A stretch of DNA of 64,000 nt. Source: Schistosoma haematobium. Its lineage: Eukaryota; Platyhelminthes; Trematoda; Strigeidida; Schistosomatidae. The stretch's first letter is position 1. Every line of letters begins with the position of its first letter. Positions 32,998 through 45,845 of this stretch are shown here, in pieces. The stretch is from the NCBI RefSeq assembly GCF_000699445.3, contig NC_067200.1, positions 19,333,003-19,397,002 of the forward strand, in the 5' to 3' direction. The position numbers and the translations under genes are program-made. Below the pieces are notes generated by a model. It was not told the origin of the DNA, made no database searches, and was given only the letters and a program-made list of their open reading frames with translations.

Positions 32998-35792
32998 TTG
33001 GTGAGCTCAACTAAAGAAACGCAACCTATTATTGTTCATCCTTATTTCCACCTTAACCTTCTCAATCGGTTTTTTATTTTTGTAAACCCAGTATTCTAAT
33101 AGTCCTTTGATTAATGGTCACATTTATTATCGTAATGTTATATCTATTAGTTCTCATAACATACTAACTCAATCGATACCAATAACCGGTTATCTATATC
33201 AATTAGCTTTGATGGTTCATTAACAAGCTTTAATAGCATTTACATGCTTCTGCGGAATAAACTTGTTTAAACATCAAGCTCTAGCAAATATGACCTGTAA
33301 ATAGCGTAAATATACATTGACTAACAATACAATCAAGGACTAAATACTTATCTGAATTTAATTATCAGTGTTCCTTCACCTAACACCTCATCCTGTTTTA
33401 AACTATGCACTATCCTGTAATATCTTTTCTTCCGACCACTGCCTGCCTAATTTCATATTTTCGAGTTCCATTGCCAAACAACAAGGATGACATTTCTCTA
33501 AAAACATACGGTGAGTTTCAGCCATAAGTTTTCTGCAATCATAAGGTCATTTTAGATGGCTCGTTCAATGGTGACCGCACAATTATCTGGATTCATTCGG
33601 TTGTTCTGATCCGAGCGAGTGGCAAAAACGTCAACAGCATCAAGCACCATGGAATTAATTGCCATACTGCATGTTTTATTCTGAATACTTTTGGATCATT
33701 ACTACTACTCACGAATGGCTTTATAAATGTCGTCCACTGAATAATCTAATTTTCAAAAATAATCCAGGCGAGTTCAACTATTTTACTTAGTGATTTTTTA
33801 CTTAACATGTATATGTTTTCCGGTTCCTTTTGCTATATATTTGTAAGTGTCCCTAGGCTAAATGCAGTAACTTCTTATGGAATGTTTATAACGCATCATA
33901 TTCCTGCCTGAAGTTTCACAAGCAGTCTAAACTTTAAAATTATTTTCTGGTCATGTTCATTATTTTTAAATCGTCATATACGTCAACAACCTGCATGTTA
34001 ACCTGGCCCATACATACGTTATACTATATCTCCATGTCTTCTAAATTTAGAAATCATCTGGATCGCCTTTAACATTTATCAATAAACCCATCATAGTCGT
34101 TGTTGCGAATCGTATTTGGGTTTATGGATTGGTTTATCATATTAGCAGCCTAAAATGCGAACATAGTTTAGATAATAAGATTAAAAATTTAGGTACTATC
34201 AACTGCACTAGTAAAATAACTAAATCCTCAAGTAGCTGTTGGCTAAACAAACGTTTAAAATCAAAACTCCGTAGCCTACTAGAATTAACACTAAACGAAT
34301 ATTTCTGAATTGAAATTTATAATTAAATTAGGCGTCTCGGATTCTTTAACGTTATAAGTTTCTGATGATTTCGAATCACCTAAAGCAATAATACCTATTT
34401 TTCCACTGACTAATCCTCAATCAACACTATGACTAGTTAAATTTAATAGTTTCAGGATATCGTCATAAAGCATTGTAATAACTTGACAATCACGTAATAT
34501 GACTGATAAGATTAATGAAACTATTAACGAAATCGGTCAACAAATTGACTTATAATTACCATTAAATGGTGTTGTTTTCTTGGTATCTTCATCCATCACA
34601 GATGATTACAGTATGTTTCTCTATCAGTTGCTCATTCAGTAAATATCTCAAAACCTTGTCAGTCTAATTGGTGGTTTAGCGACACAATCATGCATGCAAA
34701 TAATCAGTATAAGCAGTCGAGCAAATCTCCTGCAAACTGAAAACATTAATGTCGAATTTACCCCAACACTGACTAAGGTTCAAGCCATTATCATAGACAT
34801 GAGTTGGGAGTGTACTCCCTTGGTTACAACTTATGTACTCCCTGATAATCACATGAGCATCACTCACGGTTAATCATCTTGTAAAAACGTATTTGGCCGA
34901 GTACATCTTACAGCACCACATCACTTAGTAATGTGACACAGGCTTAACTGATCTCAGTAACTTATAATCACCATATCTCATTTAAATCGTATTCTGCCCG
35001 CATACGTGCAACTAACTTGTATGCCCATCAGCCGGCAAGTATAAATATAAATAAATAGTCTATCGCAGATCAGAACATTGAGTCTAGAGCATGTCTCTTA
35101 CGAACACACTCATGTTTAACGATTTTTCCTAGCTATCTGTCCAAAATCCATATAATCATCACTCATGTATTTAAATTTTATTTTGATAACCATTCATGTG
35201 TATTAGTAGTATTACTAAATTCTATCACGGTCAAGTAAAAATGAGGTTGAGAAAATCTCCTCGTAACTAAATAAACCGTATCAAACTAACTGGAACACTA
35301 GTTGGAATTCTTTTCCACGGTATACTTTTGTTCCTTCAGTTAGCCTACTAATACAGATGCAATTGGAATTCAACTCTTATGGACAACTTACCGGCATAAT
35401 CGTTATCTGATTTCATAATTTAAACCAAAACTAATACCAATATTAACATTTCTACAATATTCATTATTTTAATAGTTCTAAACACAAAATAATTACTGCC
35501 TATAAGTTAAGTTATTAACACGCATCGTTTTATTATTATTATTGTAATCTCATTTTTTATAGTTCAAATAATCTTCAACCAAATTTTCATTTTAAGCGTG
35601 TTAATCATGAAAGCAGATATTTTAAGATTATTACATGTATTTCCCGACCAGATGCTGCCGCCTTCTTTTGATTTATCTTTCAGCTTATCAATACCCTGAG
35701 GATCCTTATTATCCTTGGTAACCTCCGGCACGCGACGATCCCATCCGATCTGGTGTCGAACCAACATCACGTTGATTCTGGTGGGAGAGTAG
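32998..35792 (+). other. Internal region 1 (type A)
   Basis: 2795 bp without coding capacity. Type-A markers: TGTTCATCC, TTCTGCGGAATAAAC, TTATACTA, end ACCCTGAGG. Confidence 0.8.
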
Positions 35793-36209
35793 TGTAGTGG
35801 CATTGGACAATAGCCACACAATCCACAAAGCTGTGAACACGAGACTACTCAGAAAATAGATATTCAATATTTAACTCGGGGAAATACCTAACAATGGAGA
35901 AGGCGCGGAGAATGAATTGAATGGACTGGAGTTGGTCGAGTGGCATGGCTCGGCCATGCAGGCGTGGTCTCTGCTGAATGTTACCTTATATCTTCTATTC
36001 ATGTTAAATATATTGTTCTTTCTCTAGCCTAATCTTGTTCTACATCATGTATTGGTAATTGATGCGATACAGTGAGTTGGTGTAGTCGATGGTGTGACTT
36101 CCACGTAAGATCTTATAGATTAGGCAGTTATATCATGACAAATCTACAAATTTAGGATTAGGTCTATTATTAGAGCAATACTAATATCATAGTAGACCAT
36201 AGTTCTACA
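35793..36209 (+). repeat. LTR 2
   Basis: 417 bp, TGTAGTGG to TTCTACA; GTTGGTCGAG variant. Confidence 0.85.
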
Positions 36210-39005
36210 TTGGTGAGCCCAACTAAAGAAACGCAACCTATTATTGTTAATCCTTATTTCCACCTTAACCTTCTCAATCGGTTTTTTATTTTTGTAAACC
36301 CAGTATTCTAATAGTCCTTTGATTAATGGTCACATTTATTATCGTAATGTTATATCTATTAGTTCTCATAACATACTAGCTCAATCGATACCAATAACCG
36401 GTTATCTATATCAATTAGCTTTGATGGTTCGTTAACAAGCTTTAATAGCATTTACATGCTTCAGCGACATAGACTTGTTTAAACATCAAGCTCTAGCAAA
36501 TATGACCTGTAAATAGCGTAAATATACATTGACTAACAATGCAATCAAGGACTAAATAGTTATCTGGATCTAATTATCAGTGTTCCTTCACCTAACACCT
36601 CATCCTGTTTTAAACTATGCACTATCCTGTAATATCTTTTCTTCCGACCACTGCCTGCCTAATTTCATATTTTCGAGTTCCATTGCCAAACAACAAGGAT
36701 GACATTTCTCTAAAAACATACGGTGAGTTTCAGCCATAAGTTTTCTGCAATCATAAGGTCATTTTAGATGGCTCGTTCAATGGTGACCGCACAATTATCT
36801 GGATTCATTCGGTTGTTCTGATCCGAGCGAGTGGCAAAAACGTCAACAGCATCAAGCACCATGGAATTAATTGCCATACTGCATGTTTTATTCTGGATAC
36901 TTTTGGATCATTACTACTACTCACGAATGGCTTTATATATGTCGTCCACTGAATAATCTAATTTTCAAAAATAATCCAGGCGAGTTCAACTATTTTACTT
37001 AGTGATTTTTTTACTTAACATGTATATGTTTTCCGGTTCCTTTTGCTATATATTTGTAAGTGTCCCTAGGCTAAATGCAGTAACTTCTTATGGAATGTTT
37101 ATAACGCATCATATTCCTGCCTGAAGTTTCACAAGCAGTCTAAACTTTAAAATTATTTTCTGGTCATGTTCATTATTTTTAAATCGTCATATACGTCAAC
37201 AACCTGCATGTTAACCTGGCCCATACATACGTTACACTATATCTCCATGTCTTCTAAATTTAGAAATCATCTGGATCGCCTTTAACATTTATCAATAAAC
37301 CCATCATAGTCGTTGTTGCTAATCGTATTTGGGTTTATGGATTGGTTTATCATATTAGCAGCCTAAAATGCGAACATAGTTTAGATAATAAGATTAAAAA
37401 TTTAGGTACTATCAACTGCACTAGTAAAATAACTAAATCCTCAGGTAGCTGTTGGCTAAACAAACGTTTAAAATCAAAACTCCGTAGCCTACTAGAATTA
37501 ACACTAAACGAATATTTCTGAATTGAAATTTATAATTAAATTAGGCGTCTCGGATTCTTTAACGTTATAAGTTTCTGATGATTTCGAATCACCTAAAGCA
37601 ACAATACCTATTTTTCCACTGACTAATCCTCAATCAACACTATAACTAGTTAAATTTAATAGTTTCAGGATATCGTCATAAAGCATTGTCATAACTTGAC
37701 AATCACGTAATATGACTGATAAAATTAATGAAACTATTAACGAAATCGGTCAACAAATTGACTTATAATTACCATTAAATGGTGTTGTTTTCTTGGTATC
37801 TTCATCCATCACAGATGATTACAGTATGTTTCTCTATCAGTTGCTCATTCAGTAAATATCTCAAAACCTTGTCAGTCTAATTGATGGTTTAGCGACACAA
37901 TCATGCATGCAAATAATCAGTATAAGCAGTCGAGCAAATCTCCTGCAAACTGAAAACATTAATGTCGAATTTACCCCAACACTGACTAAGGTTCAAGCCA
38001 TTATCATAGACATGAGTTGGGAGTGTACTCCCTTGGTTACAACTTATGTACTCCCTGATAATCACATGAGCATCACTCACGGTTAATCATCTTGTAAAAA
38101 CGTATTTGGCCGAGTACATCTTACAGCACCACATCACTTAGTAATGTGACACAGGCTTAACTGATTTCAGTAACTTATAATCACCATATCTCATTTAAAT
38201 CGTATTCTGCCCGCATACGTGCAACTAACTTGTATGCCCATCAGCCGGCAAGTATAAATATAAATAAATAGTCTATCGCAGATCAGAACATTGAGTCTAG
38301 AGCATGTCTCTTACGAACACACTCATGTTTAACGATTTTTCCTAGCTATCTGTCCAAAATCCATATAATTATCACTCATGTATTTAAATTTTATTTTGAT
38401 AACCATTCATGTGTATTAGTAGTATTACTAAATTCTATCACGGTCAAGTAAAAATGAGGTTGAGAAAATCTCCTCGTAACTAAATAAACCGTATCAAACT
38501 AACTGGAACACTAGTTGGAATTCTTTTCCACGGTATACTTTTGTTCCTTCAGTTAGCCTACTAATACAGATGCAATTGGAATTCAACTCTTATGGACAAC
38601 TTACCGGCATAATCGTTATCTGATTTCATAATTTAAACCAAAACTAATACCAATATTAACATTTCTACAATATTCATTATTTTAATATTTCTAAACACAA
38701 AATAATTACTGCCTATAAGTTAAGTTATTAACACGCATCGTTTTATTATTATTATTGTAATCCCATTTTTTATAGTTCAAATAATCTTCAACCAAATTTT
38801 CATTTTAAGCGTGTTAATCATGAAAGCAGATATTTTAAGATTATTACATGTATTTCCCGACCAGATGCTGCCGCCTTCTTTTGATTTATCTTTCAGCTTA
38901 TCAATACCCGGAGGATCCTTATTATCCTTGGTAACCTCCGGCGCGCGACGATCCCATCCGATCTGGTATCGAACCAACATCACGTTGATTCTGGTGGGAG
39001 AGTAG
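36210..39005 (+). other. Internal region 2 (type B)
   Basis: 2796 bp. Type-B markers: TGTTAATCC, TTCAGCGACATAGAC, TTACACTA, end ACCCGGAGG. Keeps CGATACCAATAACC as in type A. Confidence 0.8.
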
Positions 39006-39421
39006 TGTAGTGGCATTGGACAATAGCCACACAATCCACAAAGCTGTGAACACGAGACTACTCAGAAAATAGATATTCAATATTTAACTCGGGAAATACC
39101 TAACAATGGAGAAGGCGCGGAGAATGAATTGAATGGACTGGAGTTGATCGAGTGGCATGGCTCGGCCATGCAGGCGTGGTCTCTGCTGAATGTTACCTTA
39201 TATCTTCTATTCATATTAAATATATTGTTCTTTCTCTAGCCTAACCTTGTTCTACATCATGTATTGGTAATTGATACGATACAGTGAGTTGGTGTAGTCG
39301 ATGGTGTGACTTCCACGTAAGATCTTATAGATTAGGCAGTTATATCATGACAAATCTACAAATTTAGGATTAGGTCTATTATTAGAGCAGTACTAATATC
39401 ATAGTAGACCATAATTCTACA
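39006..39421 (+). repeat. LTR 3
   Basis: 416 bp with a one-base deletion (CTCGGGAAATACC). GTTGATCGAG variant. Confidence 0.85.
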
Positions 39422-42216
39422 TTGGTGAGCCCAACTAAAGAAACGCAACCTATTATTGTTAATCCTTATTTCCACCTTAACCTTCTCAATCGGTTTTTAT
39501 TTTTGTAAACCCAGTATTCTAATAGTCCTTTGATTAATGGTCACATATATTATCGTAATGTTATATCTATTAGTTCTCATAACATACTAGCTCAATCGAT
39601 AATAATAACCGGTTATCTATATCAATTAGCTTTGATGGTTCGTTAACAAGCTTTAATAGCATTTACATGCTTCAGCGACATAGACTTGTTTAAACATCAA
39701 GCTCTAGCAAATATGACCTGTAAATAGCGTAAATATACATTGACTAACAATGCAATCAAGGACTAAATAGTTATCTGGATCTAATTATCAGTGTTCCTTC
39801 ACCTAACACCTCATCCTGTTTTAAACTATGCACTATCCTGTAATATCTTTTCTTCCGACCACTGCCTGCCTAATTTCATATTTTCGAGTTCCATTGCCAA
39901 ACAACAAGGATGACACTTCTCTAAAAACATACGGTGAGTTTCAGCCATAAGTTTTCTGCAATCATAAGGTCATTTTAGATGGCTCGTTCAATGGTGACCG
40001 CACAATTATCTGGATTCATTCGGTTGTTCTGATCCGAGCGAGTGGCAAAAACGTCAACAGCATCAAGCACCCTGGAATTAATTGCCATACTGCATGTTTT
40101 ATTCTGGATACTTTTGGATCATTACTACTACTCACGAATGGCTTTATATATGTCGTCCACTGAATAATCTAATTTTCAAAAATAATCCAGGCGAGTTCAA
40201 CTATTTTACTTAGTGATTTTTTTACTTAACATGTATATGTTTTCCGGTTCCTTTTGCTATATATTTGTAAGTGTCCCTAGGCTAAATGCAGTAACTTCTT
40301 ATGGAATGTTTATAACGCATCATATTCCTGCCTGAAGTTTCACAAGCAGTCTAAACTTTAAAATTATTTTCTGGTCATGTTCATTATTTTTAAATCGTCA
40401 TATACGTCAACAACCTGCATGTTAACCTGGCCCATACATACGTTACACTATATCTCCATGTCTTCTAAATTTAGAAATCATCTGGATCGCCTTTAACATT
40501 TATCAATAAACCCATCATAGTCGTTGTTGCTAATCGTATTTGGGTTTATGGATTGGTTTATCATATTAGCAGCCTAAAATGCGAACATAGTTTAGATAAT
40601 AAGATTAAAAATTTAGGTACTATCAACTGCACTAGTAAAATAACTAAATCCTCAAGTAGCTGTTGGCTAAACAAACGTTTAAAATCAAAACTCCGTAGCC
40701 TACTAGAATTAACACTAAACGAATATTTCTGAATTGAAATTTATAATTAAATTAGGCGTCTCGGATTCTTTAACGTTATAAATTTCTGATGATTTCGAAT
40801 CACCTAAAGCAACAATACCTATTTTTCCACTGACTAATCCTCAATCAACACTATAACTAGTTAAATTTAATAGTTTCAGGATATCGTCATAAAGCATTGT
40901 CATAACTTGACAATCACGTAATATGACTGATAAAATTAATGAAACTATTAACGAAATCGGTCAACAAATTGACTTATAATTACCATTAAATGGTGTTGTT
41001 TTCTTGGTATCTTCATCCATCACAGATGATTACAGTATGTTTCTCTATCAGTTGCTCATTCAGTAAATATCTCAAAACCTTGTCAGTCTAATTGGTGGTT
41101 TAGCGACACAATCATGCATGCAAATAATCAGTATAAGCAGTCGAGCAAATCTCCTGCAAACTGAAAACATTAATGTCGAATTTACCCCAACACTGACTAA
41201 GGTTCAAGCCATTATCATAGACATGAGTTGGGAGTGTACTCCCTTGGTTACAACTTATGTACTCCCTGATAATCACATGAGCATCACTCACGGTTAATCA
41301 TCTTGTAAAAACGTATTTGGCCGAGTACATCTTACAGCACCACATCACTTAGTAATGTGACACAGGCTTAACTGATTTCAGTAACTTATAATCACCATAT
41401 CTCATTTAAATCGTATTCTGCCCGCATACGTGCAACTAACTTGTATGCCCATCAGCCGGCAAGTATAAATATAAATAAATAGTCTATCGCAGATCAGAAC
41501 ATTGAGTCTAGAGCATGTCTCTTACGAACACACTCATGTTTAACGATTTTTCCTAGCTATCTGTCCAAAATCCATATAATTATCACTCATGTATTTAAAT
41601 TTTATTTTGATAACCATTCATGTGTATTAGTAGTATTACTAAATTCTATCACGGTCAAGTAAAAATGAGGTTGAGAAAATCTCCTCGTAACTAAATAAAC
41701 CGTATCAAACTAACTGGAACACTAGTTGGAATTCTTTTCCACGGTATACTTTTGTTCCTTCAGTTAGCCTACTAATACAGATGCAATTGGAATTCAACTC
41801 TTATGGACAACTTACCGGCATAATCGTTATCTGATTTCATAATTTAAACCAAAACTAATACCAATATTAACATTTCTACAATATTCATTATTTTAATATT
41901 TCTAAACACAAAATAATTACTGCCTATAAGTTAAGTTATTAACACGCATCGTTTTATTATTATTATTGTAATCTCATTTTTTATAGTTCAAATAATCTTC
42001 AACCAAATTTTCATTTTAAGCGTGTTAATCATGAAAGCAGATATTTTAAGATTATTACATGTATTTCCCGACCAGATGCTGCCGCCTTCTTTTGATTTAT
42101 CTTTCAGCTTATCAATACCCGGAGGATCCTTATTATCCTTGGTAACCTCCGGCGCGCGACGATCCCATCCGATCTGGTATCGAACCAACATCACGTTGAT
42201 TCTGGTGGGAGAGTAG
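39422..42216 (+). other. Internal region 3 (type B)
   Basis: 2795 bp. Shares CGATAATAATAACC and CACCCTGGAA only with region 4; end ACCCGGAGG like region 2. Confidence 0.8.
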
Positions 42217-42633
42217 TGTAGTGGCATTGGACAATAGCCACACAATCCACAAAGCTGTGAACACGAGACTACTCAGAAAATAGATATTCAATATTTAACT
42301 CGGGGAAATACCTAACAATGGAGAAGGCGCGAAGAATGAATTGAATGGACTGGAGTTGATCGAGTGGCATGGCTCGGCCATGCAGGCGTGGTCTCTGCTG
42401 AATGTTACCTTATATCTTCTATTCATATTAAATATATTGTTCTTTCTCTAGCCTAACCTTGTTCTACATCATGTATTGGTAATTGATACGATACAGTGAG
42501 TTGGTGTAGTCGATGGTGTGACTTCCACGTAAGATCTTATAGATTAGGCAGTTATATCATGACAAATCTACAAATTTAGGATTAGGTCTATTATTAGAGC
42601 AGTACTAATATCATAGTAGACCATAGTTCTACA
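42217..42633 (+). repeat. LTR 4
   Basis: 417 bp, GTTGATCGAG variant as in LTR 3. Confidence 0.85.
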
Positions 42634-45428
42634 TTGGTGAGCCCAACTAAAGAAACGCAACCTATTATTGTTAATCCTTATTTCCACCTTAACCTTCTCA
42701 ATCGGTTTTTATTTTTGTAAACCCAGTATTCTAATAGTCCTTTGATTAATGGTCACATTTATTATCGTAATGTTATATCTATTAGTTCTCATAACATACT
42801 AGCTCAATCGATAATAATAACCGGTTATCTATATCAATTAGCTTTGATGGTTCGTTAACAAGCTTTAATAGCATTTACATGCTTCAGCGACATAAACTTG
42901 TTTAAACATCAAGCTCTAGCAAATATGACCTGTAAATAGCGTAAATATACATTGACTAACAATGCAATCAAGGACTAAATAGTTATCTGGATCTAATTAT
43001 CAGTGTTCCTTCACCTAACACCTCATCCTGTTTTAAACTATGCACTATCCTGTAATATCTTTTCTTCCGACCACTGCCTGCCTAATTTCATATTTTCGAG
43101 TTCCATTGCCAAACAACAAGGATGACACTTCTCTAAAAACATACGGTGAGTTTCAGCCATAAGTTTTCTGCAATCATAAGGTCATTTTAGATGGCTCGTT
43201 CAATGGTGACCACACAATTATCTGGATTCATTCGGTTGTTCTGATCCGAGCGAGTGGCAAAAACGTCAACAGCATCAAGCACCCTGGAATTAATTGCCAT
43301 ACTGCATGTTTTATTCTGAATACTTTTGGATCATTACTACTACTCACGAATGGCTTTATATATGTCGTCCACTGAATAATCTAATTTTCAAAAATAATCC
43401 AGGCGAGTTCAACTATTTTACTTAGTGATTTTTTTACTTAACATGTATATGTTTTCCGGTTCCTTTTGCTATATATTTGTAAGTGTCCCTAGGCTAAATG
43501 CAGTAACTTCTTATGGAATGTTTATAACGCATCATATTCCTGCCTGAAGTTTCACAAGCAGTCTAAACTTTAAAATTATTTTCTGGTCATGTTCATTATT
43601 TTTAAATCGTCATATACGTCAACAACCTGCATGTTAACCTGGCCCATACATACGTTACACTATATCTCCATGTCTTCTAAATTTAGAAATCATCTGGATC
43701 GCCTTTAACATTTATCAATAAACCCATCATAGTCGTTGTTGCTAATCGTATTTGGGTTTATGGATTGGTTTATCATATTAGCAGCCTAAAATGCGAACAT
43801 AGTTTAGATAATAAGATTAAAAATTTAGGTACTATCAACTGCACTAGTAAAATAACTAAATCCTCAGGTAGCTGTTGGCTAAACAAACGTTTAAAATCAA
43901 AACTCCGTAGCCTACTAGAATTAACACTAAACGAATATTTCTGAATTGAAATTTATAATTAAATTAGGCGTCTCGGATTCTTTAACGTTATAAGTTTCTG
44001 ATGATTTCGAATCACCTAAAGCAACAATACCTATTTTTCCACTGACTAATCCTCAATCAACACTATAACTAGTTAAATTTAATAGTTTCAGGATATCGTC
44101 ATAAAGCATTGTCATAACTTGACAATCACGTAATATGACTGATAAAATTAATGAAACTATTAACGAAATCGGTCAACAAATTGACTTATAATTACCATTA
44201 AATGGTGTTGTTTTCTTGGTATCTTCATCCATCACAGATGATTACAGTATGTTTCTCTATCAGTTGCTCATTCAGTAAATATCTCAAAACCTTGTCAGTC
44301 TAATTGGTGGTTTAGCGACACAATCATGCATGCAAATAATCAGTATAAGCAGTCGAGCAAATCTCCTGCAAACTGAAAACATTAATGTCGAATTTACCCC
44401 AACACTGACTAAGGTTCAAGCCATTATCATAGACATGAGTTGGGAGTGTACTCCCTTGGTTACAACTTATGTACTCCCTGATAATCACATGAGCATCACT
44501 CACGGTTAATCATCTTGTAAAAACGTATTTGGCCGAGTACATCTTACAGCACCACATCACTTAGTAATGTGACACAGGCTTAACTGATTTCAGTAACTTA
44601 TAATCACCATATCTCATTTAAATCGTATTCTGCCCGCATACGTGCAACTAACTTGTATGCCCATCAGCCGGCAAGTATAAATATAAATAAATAGTCTATC
44701 GCAGATCAGAACATTGAGTCTAGAGCATGTCTCTTACGAACACACTCATGTTTAACGATTTTTCCTAGCTATCTGTCCAAAATCCATATAATCATCACTC
44801 ATGTATTTAAATTTTATTTTGATAACCATTCATGTGTATTAGTAGTATTACTAAATTCTATCACGGTCAAGTAAAAATGAGGTTGAGAAAATCTCCTCGT
44901 AACTAAATAAACCGTATCAAACTAACTGGAACACTAGTTGGAATTCTTTTCCACGGTATACTTTTGTTCCTTCAGTTAGCCTACTAATACAGATGCAATT
45001 GGAATTCAACTCTTATGGACAACTTACCGGCATAATCGTTATCTGATTTCATAATTTAAACCAAAACTAATACCAATATTAACATTTCTACAATATTCAT
45101 TATTTTAATAGTTCTAAACACAAAATAATTACTGCCTATAAGTTAAGTTATTAACACGCATCGTTTTATTATTATTATTGTAATCTCATTTTTTATAGTT
45201 CAAATAATCTTCAACCAAATTTTCATTTTAAGCGTGTTAATCATGAAAGCAGATATTTTAAGATTATTACATGTATTTCCCGACCAGATGCTGCCGCCTT
45301 CTTTTGATTTATCTTTCAGCTTATCAATACCCTGAGGATCCTTATTATCCTTGGTAACCTCCGGCACGCGACGATCCCATCCGATCTGGTGTCGAACCAA
45401 CATCACGTTGATTCTGGTGGGAGAGTAG
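42634..45428 (+). other. Internal region 4 (B/A mosaic)
   Basis: 2795 bp. Type B up to at least 44590 (ACTGATTTCAG), type A from about 44790 on (ATAATCATCAC, end ACCCTGAGG). A recombination or conversion track is the simple reading. Confidence 0.8.
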
Positions 45429-45845
45429 TGTAGTGGCATTGGACAATAGCCACACAATCCACAAAGCTGTGAACACGAGACTACTCAGAAAATAGATATT
45501 CAATATTTAACTCGGGGAAATACCTAACAATGGAGAAGGCGCGGAGAATGAATTGAATGGACTGGAGTTGGTCGAGTGGCATGGCTCGGCCATGCAGGCG
45601 TGGTCTCTGCTGAATGTTACCTTATATCTTCTATTCATGTTAAATATATTGTTCTTTCTCTAGCCTAATCTTGTTCTACATCATGTATTGGTAATTGATG
45701 CGATACAGTGAGTTGGTGTAGTCGATGGTGTGACTTCCACGTAAGATCTTATAGATTAGGCAGTTATATCATGACAAATCTACAAATTTAGGATTAGGTC
45801 TATTATTAGAGCAATACTAATATCATAGTAGACCATAGTTCTACA
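45429..45845 (+). repeat. LTR 5
   Basis: 417 bp, GTTGGTCGAG variant. Confidence 0.85.

Noticed and set aside
35564..35821. An 85-codon minus-strand ORF present in all five array units
   Set aside because: It spans the internal/LTR boundary in antisense, its recurrence is due to the tandem array, and the differences between copies (H/Y, V/A, Q/P) all change the amino acid. There is no sign of selection.
38811..39005. A 64-codon plus-strand ORF at the end of internal regions 2 and 3
   Set aside because: It exists only where one base differs (CCCGG in place of CCCTGAG); units 1, 4 and 5 have a stop there. No motif.
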